DNA from: Streptomyces sp. MST-110588
Lineage (GTDB): Bacteria > Actinomycetota > Actinomycetes > Streptomycetales > Streptomycetaceae
Length of the DNA: 64,000 nucleotides
Reading direction: 5' to 3'
NCBI RefSeq assembly: GCF_022695595.1
Contig: NZ_CP074380.1
Span: 5,896,001 to 5,960,000, forward strand
The notes below the pieces were generated by a model. The model did not search any database. It was not told the origin of the DNA and was given only the letters and a program-made list of their open reading frames with translations. This document shows positions 1-8,340 of this stretch, piece by piece (the first letter of the stretch is position 1; every line of letters begins with the position of its first letter). The position numbers and the translations under genes were made by a program.

Positions 1-87
1 CCAGCCTCGCACCAGGCCGAAGGAGAGCAGCGCCAATGCCTCTGAGACGACGCTGAGCCCGAACACGTAGGGGATGGCCCACCACAC
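1..87 (-). CDS. N-terminal fragment of a membrane protein running off the window edge
   Basis: Reading leftwards from a possible GTG at 87, the minus strand encodes a hydrophobic stretch (WWAIPYVFGLSVVSEALAL and on) with an in-frame stop just upstream of the proposed start. Only about 29 residues lie in the window, so the family cannot be named. It resembles the first membrane-spanning segment of an integral membrane protein. It could equally be a chance open frame, so confidence is low. Confidence 0.3.
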   Translation of the reverse strand, partial: MWWAIPYVFGLSVVSEALALLSFGLVRGW

Positions 88-349
88 CCACTCGGCCCGT
101 CAGTCTTAACGATCTCCGGTGAATGGCTGACCGCCCCGCCCCGCACCGGCCGGATGCACGACCAGGCTGCGGTCCGCACCGAGGGCATCGCCGGGCGACT
201 GCGGTTGCCGCGGTTGCATCCGGACGTGGAGGCAGGGTGTGGCGCTTCGGTGGTTTGTCGCTTTGTGGCTGTCGTCATGCCGGCAGACGCGGAGTAGTTT
301 CCGCAGTGGGCCTGGGGCCGAAAGGGCGGCCCGGCCCACGGGAGAGATC

Positions 350-760
350 ATGCGCCTCCACAACCCTCTTCTCCAGAACCTGGCCGTCAAGACCCGGCTG
401 AGCCCAGGCGTGCTGGAAGAGTCCGTCGCCGCCCTGCGCGAGTGCGAGGAGGCCGTCACGGTCTGCGCGGCGGCGATGCTCACCGAGGGAGAGCCGGAGC
501 AGATGCGGGAGGCGGTCTCCCGCGACGTGGACTGCGCCGATGTCCTGACCGCCACCCGCCGGGTGCTGGCCCGGGCCGGCGGCGGCGACGTCGGCGTACT
601 GGCCGCTCAGTTGAACGCCTGCGCGGTGGCCTGCGAGCGCAGCAACGAACTCTGCTCCCAGCACGCGGACCACCTCGAACACTGCCGTGTCTGCGCGGAG
701 GCGACCGGCAAGGCCGCCGAGGCGTGCCGCCGCATCATGGCGGGGGTGACGTCCGCCTGA
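350..760 (+). CDS. four-helix-bundle Cys-rich copper-binding protein (DUF326/Csp-like)
   Basis: The 136-residue product has regularly spaced cysteines along predicted helices (for example RECEEAVTVC, NACAVACERSNELC and HCRVCAEATGKAAEAC). This is the signature of the DUF326/Csp family, which stores many Cu(I) ions in the core of a four-helix bundle. No signal peptide is visible, so it should act in the cytosol. The ATG at 350 has a GGGAGAG ribosome site about six bases upstream; longer upstream starts lack one. It converges on the isonitrile synthase gene with only 74 bases between the two stops. A role in buffering copper fits the copper exporter genes 5 kb away. The family is clear; metal loading is inferred. 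Confidence 0.85.
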   Translation: MRLHNPLLQNLAVKTRLSPGVLEESVAALRECEEAVTVCAAAMLTEGEPEQMREAVSRDVDCADVLTATRRVLARAGGGDVGVLAAQLNACAVACERSNELCSQHADHLEHCRVCAEATGKAAEACRRIMAGVTSA

Positions 761-834
761 GCGGACGTTCCCGGCGGACGCGGACGCGGACGCGGAGGCG
801 AAGGCGGGCGCGGAGGCGGAGGCATGCCGACTCG

Positions 835-1950
835 TCACGACTCGTAGTGGCTCGGCCGTCCGTCCCGGTGGACGAGGCGGCCGGCCGCGTCGGCGTCCGC
901 GCGTCGCATCAGCCGTACGCTGCCGTCCGGGCGCCGCAGCACACATGAGTGCCACGGCGTCATCCAGGCGTCCGGCGCGTCCAGCAGCCTGATGCCGAAC
1001 TTGGCCGCGCCGCGCGGCTGCGGGTGGATGGACAGGCGTACGGCGTCCGGGTGGTGCTCGGCGATCAGGGCTCCCCAGGCGCGGCTGCGCTGGATGACCG
1101 CGTAGGCGCGGGTACGGCAGTGGCGCTGGAGGGCCGAGCGGGTGCCGGCGAAGCCGGTGGTGTCCTCGACGAGGAAGCGGGTGATGCCCCGGTACAGGCG
1201 CAGGACCTCCTGGGGGTCGGGTTCGTGCGGGTCGGGTTCGTGTGCGTTTGGAGAACCGTGCGCGTCCGCTGGTTCCGCTGTTCCTGGTGGCTGCGTGGTT
1301 CGCGTATCGGCTCGTGTACTGGCCTGCGTACCGGCCCGCGTACCGGCGCGTCCTGCTGTACGCGTTGCCGCACGCAGGGCGTCCAGGGGCGGGGCGTAAC
1401 GTTCGTGCACCAGCGTGCGCTTGGCTTCACAGGACAGATCACCGTATACGTCGCGCAGGTCGAACGTGCGGAGGCGGGACAGGCCGGCGGCACGGATCAT
1501 GGCGCGCAAGGCGTCGTTGTACGCGTCGACGCGCGGGTCCGGGACGCCGATAAGGTCGCTGAACAGGTGCCCGTCGGAGCAGATGACCAGGTGCGCGCCC
1601 GGTTCGTACAGCGTGCCGACCTCGGAGCACAGGCGGTCCAGGAAGCGCAGCGCCAGGCGTTCGCCCTCGTCCGGGAGGGCGCCCAGGACTTTTGCCGGGT
1701 TGGGTGACTTGCAGGGAAAGCCGGGGAGGGTGAAGCGGATCGGACGGCGGTCGGCTATCAGCGCCGTCAACTGCCTTAGCTGGTACGGGAAGTCGTCGAC
1801 CGTGGCCGGATCGTGCTCCAGTGTGCGGCGGTAGGGGAGGAGCGTGGCGAGTACCGCTCTCGCTGTTTCCGTGGCGCTCTGGGCGTGGGCTTGGGCGTGG
1901 GCCTGGGCATGGGCCCGGGGGTGGGAGCGCATGCGGATGTCGTGGGTCAT
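835..1950 (-). CDS. isonitrile (isocyanide) synthase, DIT1/PvcA family
   Basis: The 371-residue protein carries the DIT1/PvcA hallmarks FPCKSPN (residues 78-84), PDEGE and ICSDGHLFSDLIGVPD (123-138). Known members (PvcA, IsnA) convert the amino group of L-Trp or L-Tyr to an isonitrile using a C1 unit from ribulose 5-phosphate. Two oddities stand out: an N-terminal AHAQ repeat (residues 13-24) giving a His-rich tail, and a roughly 50-residue low-complexity Thr/Ala/Arg then His/Pro/Glu insert in the second half, where the family is normally compact. The ATG at 1950 overlaps the stop of the upstream P450 gene as ATGA, so translation is coupled. It is the last gene of an asnB-like, P450, isonitrile synthase operon. 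The substrate cannot be read from sequence. Confidence 0.9.
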   Translation of the reverse strand: MTHDIRMRSHPRAHAQAHAQAHAQSATETARAVLATLLPYRRTLEHDPATVDDFPYQLRQLTALIADRRPIRFTLPGFPCKSPNPAKVLGALPDEGERLALRFLDRLCSEVGTLYEPGAHLVICSDGHLFSDLIGVPDPRVDAYNDALRAMIRAAGLSRLRTFDLRDVYGDLSCEAKRTLVHERYAPPLDALRAATRTAGRAGTRAGTQASTRADTRTTQPPGTAEPADAHGSPNAHEPDPHEPDPQEVLRLYRGITRFLVEDTTGFAGTRSALQRHCRTRAYAVIQRSRAWGALIAEHHPDAVRLSIHPQPRGAAKFGIRLLDAPDAWMTPWHSCVLRRPDGSVRLMRRADADAAGRLVHRDGRPSHYES

Positions 1951-3320
1951 CGCGCGTCTCCCGCGGACATGGGACAGGCCGGGCCCGGGACCGGGGGTTC
2001 GTACGTGGTGGGAGCGGCGGCCGGGGCGGAGAAGGTGACGGGAAGCCGGCCGACCCCGCGGGCCAGTACCGCGGGCAGCCAGTGGAGTTCGCCGTCGGGC
2101 ACGGCCAGGCGCAGCCCAGGGAGCCGGCGGATCAGGGTGCCGAGGGCTGTCCGGAGCTCTGTACGGGCCAGGGCGGCGCCGGGACAGAAATGGATGCCGT
2201 GGCCGAAGGCGAGATGCGGGTTGGGGGTGCGGTGAAAGTCGAGCGTGTCGGGGGCGGCGAAACGTTTCGGGTCGCGATTGGCCGCGCAGAGCGAGACGAT
2301 CACGGAGTCGCCGGCGGGCACCCGGGTCCCGTACAGATCGGCGTCCTCGGCGAAGAATCGCCAGGTGGTCAGCTCGAAGGCACTGTCGTACCGCAGAAGT
2401 TCCTCCACCGCCCCGGGGAGGAGGGCCGGGTTGGCGCGCAGCGCCGCCAACTGTGCGGGGTGGCGCAGCAGGGCGATGAGGGCGGTGGTGATCTGGTTGG
2501 TGACCGGCTCCTGCCCCGCGACCAGGAGCTGGAAGATCATCGAGTCGCGCTCCGCCGCGTCGAGCCGTCCCTCGTCGCACGCGGCAACCAGGCGGGTGAG
2601 CAGGTCGTCATCGCCGCATGTGCGGTGCGAGTAGTACATGTCGCGTTTGTACTGTACGAGATCGGCGATGTACTGCTGGAGGGCGCGCAGCCTCTTCTCG
2701 TACGCCGGTCTTCCCGGGTCCGTCGGCCCCACCGGCTGGACCACCTTCCCCCAGTCCCGGTCGAAGCGGCGCGCGAACTGCGGCGGCAGGCCGATGACCT
2801 CGGCGAGTACGAGGAAGGGGAAGCGGGCGGCGAACGCTTCCACCAGGTCCACGACCAGGTCCACGGCGATACCTGGAGCAGCGGTACCTGGAGCAGCGGC
2901 ACCGACGGACGTGGACAGCGCGTCCACGAGTGAGTCGGCGATCTCCTGGAAGCGGGGGCGGAGCGCGTGTACACGCCGAGGAGCGAAGGCGTCGGTGATC
3001 AGGCGGCGCATGGTGGTGTGACGGGGCGGGTCCTGGTGCAGGAGGTGGACCTGGAGCTGTGAGTGCTGCGGTTCGGGCATGATCGAGGCGCGGGCGCGCC
3101 AGGCGGCGTTGCCACGGGAGTGGTGTTTGCCCAGCCGCGGGTCGTTGAGCGCCTGATGGGCGGCCTCGTAACCGGTCACGAGCCAGGCGTGCACACCACT
3201 GGGGAACTCGACGCGGTGGACCGGACCGCGGGCGCGCAACTCGCTGTAGAGGGGGTAGGGGTCGCGCTTGTAGTCCTCCCCGTAGAGAGGGACAGGGGAA
3301 GGATCGGGGCGCAGGGACAT
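1947..3320 (-). CDS. cytochrome P450 of the isonitrile operon
   Basis: This 457-residue soluble bacterial P450 has the haem loop FGHGIHFCPG with Cys near residue 379, and the ExxR helix as EELLR. The I-helix reads AGQEPVT near residue 267: the acidic residue is present but the usual neighbouring Thr/Ser, which helps deliver protons to oxygen, is replaced by proline. That suggests atypical chemistry or an alternative proton path. The proline-rich tail after the last conserved block is unusual. The gene is second in the operon, 64 bases after the amidotransferase gene, and overlaps the isonitrile synthase by four bases. P450s commonly tailor isonitriles or their precursors; which step this one performs is unknown. 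The ATG at 3320 immediately precedes the typical P450 N-terminus. Confidence 0.9.
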   Translation of the reverse strand: MSLRPDPSPVPLYGEDYKRDPYPLYSELRARGPVHRVEFPSGVHAWLVTGYEAAHQALNDPRLGKHHSRGNAAWRARASIMPEPQHSQLQVHLLHQDPPRHTTMRRLITDAFAPRRVHALRPRFQEIADSLVDALSTSVGAAAPGTAAPGIAVDLVVDLVEAFAARFPFLVLAEVIGLPPQFARRFDRDWGKVVQPVGPTDPGRPAYEKRLRALQQYIADLVQYKRDMYYSHRTCGDDDLLTRLVAACDEGRLDAAERDSMIFQLLVAGQEPVTNQITTALIALLRHPAQLAALRANPALLPGAVEELLRYDSAFELTTWRFFAEDADLYGTRVPAGDSVIVSLCAANRDPKRFAAPDTLDFHRTPNPHLAFGHGIHFCPGAALARTELRTALGTLIRRLPGLRLAVPDGELHWLPAVLARGVGRLPVTFSAPAAAPTTYEPPVPGPACPMSAGDAR

Positions 3321-3384
3321 GGAGGTGTGCCTCAACTGGTCGGTTCGAGCGGTGGAAGGGGAGCCGGAGCCCCGCCCGGGCGCG

Positions 3385-5310
3385 TCAGAGGGAGATCTCG
3401 GGGCGGTAGTGGTCCAGCCACAGGGACAGATCGACGACGCGCTCCAGGCGCAGCCGGTGTCCCCACTGGAGGCGCTCCGGGGCGATGTCCAGGCACGGCT
3501 TGAGTACCGTCTCGTCGACCAGGTCGCCGATCCGGTGGTGACCGGCCGCGAGAGCCTCGCGGGCCAGATCCTGGAGACCGCGGTTGTAGTCGGGGTGGTG
3601 GGTGGCCGGGTAGTGGTTCTTGGGCCGGTGGAGTACGGAGTACGGGGCCAGCCGGGCTCCCGCGGCACGCAGCAGGCTCTTCTCGCGCCCGTCGAAGTCC
3701 TGGACGCCGACGGGTGCGTTGAAGACGTACTCGACCAGGTGGTGGTCGCAGTACGGCACCCGTACCTCCAGCCCCCGCGCCATGCTCAGCCGGTCCTTGC
3801 GGTGCAGGAGCTGGCGCAGCCAGCGCGTCAGTGAGAGGTGCTGCAGCTCGCGACGCCGGTGCTGTGCGGGCGTCTCGCCCTCCAGGTGGGGCACGGCCGC
3901 GAGCGCCGAACGGTAGGTGTCGGCCTGGAACTCACCGATGCGCAGGGTGTCCGCGAGCGCCGGGTGCAGTGGCATCGCGGCCTCGTCCTCGGTGACCAGC
4001 AGCCAGGGGAAGGTGTCCGCGGCCAGCGCCGCCGGATTGCGGAACCAGGGGTAGCCGCCGAAGACCTCGTCGGCCGCCTCGCCGGACAGTGCCACGGTGG
4101 AGTGCCGGGCCATCTCCCCGAAGAGCAGGTAGAGGGAGGTGTCCATGTCACCCACGCCGATGGGCGAGTCGCGTGCCACCACGACCGCCTGGCGGTGCCC
4201 GGGGTCCAGCAGGGTGTGGGGATCGAGCACGACGAGCCGGTGGTCGGTGCCGATGAAGCGGCCCGCCTCGGCGGCGTACGGGGTGTCGTGTCCGGTGCGC
4301 AGCACATCGCCGGTGAACCGTTCCGCCTGGTCTCTGTAGTCGACCGCGTACGAGCGCAGGCGCGCGTTGGGGCCCTCCCGTACGCGGAGCTCGTCGGCGA
4401 GCAGCGCGGTCAGGACGGTGGAATCCAGGCCGCCGGAGAGCAGGGCACACACGGGGACGTCCGCTTCCAACTGCGCGCGGGCGGCACGCTCCAGACGGGA
4501 GCGGACTCCTGCGACGGTCTGCGCGACGACATCGTGGAGGCCGTCACCGATGCCGGTACCGGCGGCGTGGGCGTTGATGTGAGCGCCGTCGCCGGCTTCG
4601 GCGTCGGCATGGGGCCGGGCCTCCAACTGCCAGTAGAGGCGCTCCGTCAGCCCGTTCCGGTCGAACACGGCCGTACCGCCCGGCCGCACCTCCCGTATGC
4701 CGGACCACAGGGTCGCGCCGGTGCCGAAGACCAGGCCGTACGCCTCGCGCAGCCCGTGGGCGTCCACGCGCGGGCGGCAGGCGGGGTGGGCGAAGAGGGC
4801 CTTGGGCTCGGAACCGAAGACCAGACCGCCGCCGGGGACCTCGGCGAAGAACAGCGGCTTGACGCCGAGGCGGTCACGGACCAGGAGAAGCCGCTGGTCG
4901 CGGGCGTCCCAGAGGCCGAAGGCGTACATCCCCTCCAGGTGCTCGGTCAGCGCGTCACCCCACTCCTGGTAGGCGCGCAGGACGACTTCGGTGTCGCTGC
5001 GGGTGGTGAAGTGATGGCCGCGATGGCGCAGTTCGGCACGCAGCGCGTGGTGGTTGTAGATCTCGCCGCTGTAGGTGAGGACGTGGCGGGTCGTGCGGGG
5101 GTGCGCGTTGTCGGCCGCGGTCATGGGCTGCCTACCGCCGTCGGGATCGATGACGGCGAGCCGTCGGTGGCCGATCACCGCGAACGGTCCGCACCAGATG
5201 CCCGAGGCATCGGGGCCGCGGCGGGTGAGGGCGGCGGTCATCTCCTCGATGACATGGGGGTGCGCTCGGGGATCTTCGTGGTACGAGATCCAGCCGGTGA
5301 TGCCGCACAC
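3385..5310 (-). CDS. class-B asparagine-synthetase-like amidotransferase
   Basis: The GTG at 5310 is followed at once by TGC, giving the N-terminal Cys of an Ntn glutaminase (MCGITGWISYH), and has AAGGAG eight bases upstream. The glutaminase domain (about 1-200) includes RRGPD, YSGEIYNH and RSDTEV. The synthetase domain carries the pyrophosphate loop SGGLDS near residue 291. At 641 residues it fits AsnB. Such enzymes activate a carboxylate as an acyl-adenylate and amidate it with glutamine ammonia; in natural-product clusters they often act on a pathway intermediate rather than on aspartate. As first gene of the isonitrile operon it probably forms an amide on the product. A housekeeping asparagine synthetase is possible but less likely given the company. 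Confidence 0.88.
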   Translation of the reverse strand: MCGITGWISYHEDPRAHPHVIEEMTAALTRRGPDASGIWCGPFAVIGHRRLAVIDPDGGRQPMTAADNAHPRTTRHVLTYSGEIYNHHALRAELRHRGHHFTTRSDTEVVLRAYQEWGDALTEHLEGMYAFGLWDARDQRLLLVRDRLGVKPLFFAEVPGGGLVFGSEPKALFAHPACRPRVDAHGLREAYGLVFGTGATLWSGIREVRPGGTAVFDRNGLTERLYWQLEARPHADAEAGDGAHINAHAAGTGIGDGLHDVVAQTVAGVRSRLERAARAQLEADVPVCALLSGGLDSTVLTALLADELRVREGPNARLRSYAVDYRDQAERFTGDVLRTGHDTPYAAEAGRFIGTDHRLVVLDPHTLLDPGHRQAVVVARDSPIGVGDMDTSLYLLFGEMARHSTVALSGEAADEVFGGYPWFRNPAALAADTFPWLLVTEDEAAMPLHPALADTLRIGEFQADTYRSALAAVPHLEGETPAQHRRRELQHLSLTRWLRQLLHRKDRLSMARGLEVRVPYCDHHLVEYVFNAPVGVQDFDGREKSLLRAAGARLAPYSVLHRPKNHYPATHHPDYNRGLQDLAREALAAGHHRIGDLVDETVLKPCLDIAPERLQWGHRLRLERVVDLSLWLDHYRPEISL

Positions 5311-5731
5311 GGCTACTGCTCCTTCGCGGTCGGAGAGATGAGATGAGGCAAGCGGAAGAGAGAGGGAGGGATAGAGGAAAGGGGCGTCGCTTGATTGGTC
5401 GGGCGGTGCGGCGGATGAGTTCCCGGCGGATGACACCGAATTCCGCTGTATACGGGGCGGGTTGCTCGGTGACGGTGAATTACAGGTAGTCGTCCGGCGA
5501 GCGGCGTCGGTTCCCGACGGCGGGCGGGATGAACCTCACGTATGCGGTTCCGCCGGTTTCAGCGGGTTCCGGTGGGTGAGCAGGGCTCGTACGTGCCACG
5601 ATGGCCGCTCCGTGCGGGCCGGATCCCTTGTCGCGCCGCGTGTTTCGGGGGCGCTGTTTCTTCCCTGCTTACTTCCTCACTTCTTCCTTACTTCGTTAAT
5701 TCGTTGCTTGCTTCTGTGCACGGGAGTGGTC
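5311..5731. promoter_or_regulatory. divergent intergenic region between the isonitrile operon and the copper export operon
   Basis: These 421 bases separate two divergently transcribed operons and should hold both promoters. No convincing gene lies here. Its right end is a pyrimidine-rich tract (about 5655-5715) with repeated CTTAC/CTTGC words, unusually AT-rich for this genome. I looked for a copper-type palindrome (CsoR or CopY) and saw only a weak GTATACGGGGCGGG near 5449, which is not a confident match. Joint control of both operons from this region is plausible but unproven. Confidence 0.5.
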
Positions 5732-5980
5732 ATGACCGACCGACGTCTTTCGTTTCCTCTGCCCGCGAGGCCGGTGATCGGGTTCGGGCTGCTGTTGCTG
5801 GTGCTCTTCACGGCCGCCTACGCGGTCGGCGCTTTCGCCGGGCCGGTGGCGCCGGCAATGCACCCGGGAAAAGGCGGCATTCCCGCTCCTCAGCGGTCTG
5901 ATGCCGGCGATGACGGCATGGGCGGGATGGATGACATGGGTGGGATGGATGACATGGGTGGTATGGGCGGTATGGGATGA
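5732..5980 (+). CDS. small single-pass membrane protein with Met/Asp/Gly-rich tail
   Basis: This 82-residue protein has one membrane helix (about residues 14-38, VIGFGLLLLVLFTAAYAVG) followed by a soluble tail rich in Met, Gly and Asp, built of GGMDDM repeats. Spaced methionines of this kind bind Cu(I) in copper transport proteins. The ATG at 5732 follows GGGAGTGGTC. The stop overlaps the CopA start as ATGA, so the two proteins are translationally coupled and probably cooperate, the tail perhaps passing or sensing copper outside the membrane. No named family was recognised. Confidence 0.75.
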   Translation: MTDRRLSFPLPARPVIGFGLLLLVLFTAAYAVGAFAGPVAPAMHPGKGGIPAPQRSDAGDDGMGGMDDMGGMDDMGGMGGMG

Positions 5981-8340
5981 GTGAGCGGGTCACTGTTCTG
6001 ACGGTGGGCGGGATGACCTGTGCCGCATGCGTGGGGCGGGTCGAGAAGAGACTCGGGCGCCTGGAGGGGGTGAGCGCCTCGGTCAACCTGGCCACCGGAA
6101 AGGCCCGGGTCACTCACCCGGCCGCGCTCCCGGTCGACGATCTCGTGGCGACCGTGGAAGCCGCGGGCTTCACCGCCGAACGTCCCGAGCCGGAAGCGGC
6201 GAGCGATCCCGTACGTGAGCCCGAACCCGAGCCCGTGCCAGGGGAAGTGCAGGACGCCGACCGGCAGGAGCGTCGGCGCCTTCTGCTGACGGCGCTGCTG
6301 TCCGTCCCCGTACTCGTCCTGTCGATGGTGCCCGCCTGGCAGTTCCGGAACTGGCAGTGGCTGTGCTTCACCCTGTCCGCGCCGGTCGCCGTATGGAGCG
6401 CACTGCCGTTCCATACGCGGGCGGCGCGTGGGCTGCGGCACGGAGCCGCCACCATGGACACGCTCGTCTCCCTGGGCGTCGGTGCCTCCTTCGGCTGGTC
6501 CACGTACGCGCTCTTCCTCGGCGGCGGCGCAGCGCACAGCTATCTGGAAGCGGCCGTCGGGGTCCCGCTCTTCGTCTTGGCGGGCCGGTATCTGGAGGCC
6601 AGGGCCCGGCGCGGGACCGGTTCCGCGCTGCGCTCGCTCGCCGGGCTCGTCGTCAAGGACGTCGCCGTACGAGCCGAACGGGCGGAGGGCGCCGAACGCC
6701 GTGTACCGTTGCGCGATCTCCGCGTCGGTGACGCCTTCTTCGTACGCCCCGGAGAGCGCGTGGCCACCGACGGCACCGTGATCGACGGCAGTTCCGCCCT
6801 GGACCTGTCGCTCGTGACGGGAGAGAGCCGGCCGGTCGACGTGGGGCCGGGGTCGGCGGTGACCGGTGGGGCGATCAATTGCGGGGGGCTGCTGGAGGTC
6901 CGTGCGACGGCGGTGGGCGCGGACACGCGACTCGCCCGTATCGCCGGCCTGGTGGAGGAGGCCCAGGCCGGTAAGGCGAAGGTGCAGCGGCTGGCCGATG
7001 CGGTGGCCGCCGTCTTCGTACCGGCCGTCCTCGCGGTGTCCGTGACCGTGCTGGGGTTCTGGCTCGGCGCGGGGGCGGATCCGCAGGCCGCGATCACCGC
7101 CGCCGTAGCCGTACTGGTGGTGGCGTGCCCGTGCGCCCTTGGACTGGCCACTCCCACAGCGCTCCTGGCGGCCACCGGGCGCGGTGCGCAACTGGGCATT
7201 CTCGTGCGCGGACCCGAGGCACTGGAGCGGCTGCGGCGCATCGACACGCTCGTACTGGACAAGACGGGCACGCTCACCACCGGCCAGATGCACGTCATCG
7301 CCGTCACCGTACGTGCCGAGGCGGCAGGCACGGCCGATCCGGACGAGCCACGCACGTCCTGTACGTCACGTACATCGCGCACACCGAGCACACCGCGCAC
7401 ATCGCGCACGCTGGACGCCCAGGAAGCCCTCCGCCTGGCGGCGGCCGTCGAGCGCGGCTCCGAACACCCCTTGGCGCGCGCCATCCTGGCCCGAGCGGCC
7501 GAGGCAGATTCCACGCTGCCCAGGGTCCGGCACTTCACGGCGACTCCTGGATACGGCGTGTCCGGACAGGTCGCGGGCCGCGAAGTGACCGTGGCCCGGC
7601 CCGGCGCGCTCGCGGACCTTCCCCCGTCGCTCTCGGAGGCGGTCGGCACGGCGGAGGCCGAGGGCCACACCGCCGTACTGCTGACCGTCGACGGTACGCC
7701 GCAAGCCGTCATCTCCCTCGGCGACACCCTCCGCCCCGACTGCTACCGGGCGGTCGACCACCTGCGCCGCCTGGGACTGCGGCCGGTCCTGGCCACCGGG
7801 GACCTGGCGGCCACGGCCCGCGCCGTCGCCGGACACCTGGGCATCACCGAGATCCATGCCGACGCCCTCCCTGAGGAGAAGGCCGCGCTCGTGACCACTT
7901 TGAAGGAGCACGGCGGCCGGGTGGCCGTGGTCGGTGACGGCGTCAACGACGCCGCGGCGCTCGCCCACGCCGACCTCGGCATCGCCATGGGCAGTGGCAC
8001 GGACGCGGCGATCGGTGCCGCCGATGTCACGCTGATGCGCGAGGACCTCCAGGCCGTCCCGGACGCCGTACGTCTGGCCCGGCGCACCCTGCGCACCATC
8101 CGCGTCAACCTCCTCTGGGCCTTCGGCTACAACCTCGTCACCGTGCCGCTCGCCGCCGTCGGCCGGCTCGACCCGATGACCGCGGCGGCGGCCATGTCGG
8201 CCAGTTCCGTACTGGTCGTGGCCAACAGCCTGCGGCTGCGGACCTGGACCCCACCCAAACCCCGTCGCGGCGGTACTTCCCCTGCCCGCCCCCGGCGGCA
8301 CCGGTCCGCGACCATGACGACGCGATGGGAGACCTCATGA
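5977..8340 (+). CDS. copA: copper-translocating P1B-type ATPase
   Basis: This 787-residue P1B ATPase begins with one heavy-metal domain (GMTCAAC at 12-18). It continues with TGES (about 281), the CPC membrane metal site (about 384), phosphorylated Asp in DKTGT (about 428), the HP motif in SEHPLA (about 496) and GDGVNDAAAL (about 653). The last helix has MSASSVLVVAN, the Met/Ser pattern of Cu(I)-specific P1B-1 pumps. It should export Cu(I) from the cytosol. A low-complexity Thr/Ser/Arg/Pro insert lies in the nucleotide domain (about 455-478). The gene is coupled by ATGA overlaps to the Met-rich peptide before it and the PCuAC-like gene after it. Specificity for copper is strongly supported by motif and context. 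Confidence 0.95.
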   Translation: MSERVTVLTVGGMTCAACVGRVEKRLGRLEGVSASVNLATGKARVTHPAALPVDDLVATVEAAGFTAERPEPEAASDPVREPEPEPVPGEVQDADRQERRRLLLTALLSVPVLVLSMVPAWQFRNWQWLCFTLSAPVAVWSALPFHTRAARGLRHGAATMDTLVSLGVGASFGWSTYALFLGGGAAHSYLEAAVGVPLFVLAGRYLEARARRGTGSALRSLAGLVVKDVAVRAERAEGAERRVPLRDLRVGDAFFVRPGERVATDGTVIDGSSALDLSLVTGESRPVDVGPGSAVTGGAINCGGLLEVRATAVGADTRLARIAGLVEEAQAGKAKVQRLADAVAAVFVPAVLAVSVTVLGFWLGAGADPQAAITAAVAVLVVACPCALGLATPTALLAATGRGAQLGILVRGPEALERLRRIDTLVLDKTGTLTTGQMHVIAVTVRAEAAGTADPDEPRTSCTSRTSRTPSTPRTSRTLDAQEALRLAAAVERGSEHPLARAILARAAEADSTLPRVRHFTATPGYGVSGQVAGREVTVARPGALADLPPSLSEAVGTAEAEGHTAVLLTVDGTPQAVISLGDTLRPDCYRAVDHLRRLGLRPVLATGDLAATARAVAGHLGITEIHADALPEEKAALVTTLKEHGGRVAVVGDGVNDAAALAHADLGIAMGSGTDAAIGAADVTLMREDLQAVPDAVRLARRTLRTIRVNLLWAFGYNLVTVPLAAVGRLDPMTAAAAMSASSVLVVANSLRLRTWTPPKPRRGGTSPARPRRHRSATMTTRWETS

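Noticed and set aside
1821..2933. Long plus-strand open frame opposite the P450 and isonitrile synthase genes
   Set aside because: It is the antisense shadow of two clear genes; its product is Gly/Arg/Val-rich without motifs.
3838..5346. A 502-codon plus-strand frame opposite the amidotransferase gene
   Set aside because: The minus strand carries catalytic Ntn and synthetase motifs; the opposite frame shows none.
5440..5460. Possible CsoR-type copper operator near GTATACGGGGCGGG
   Set aside because: Only one half resembles the known operator and the second half does not mirror it.
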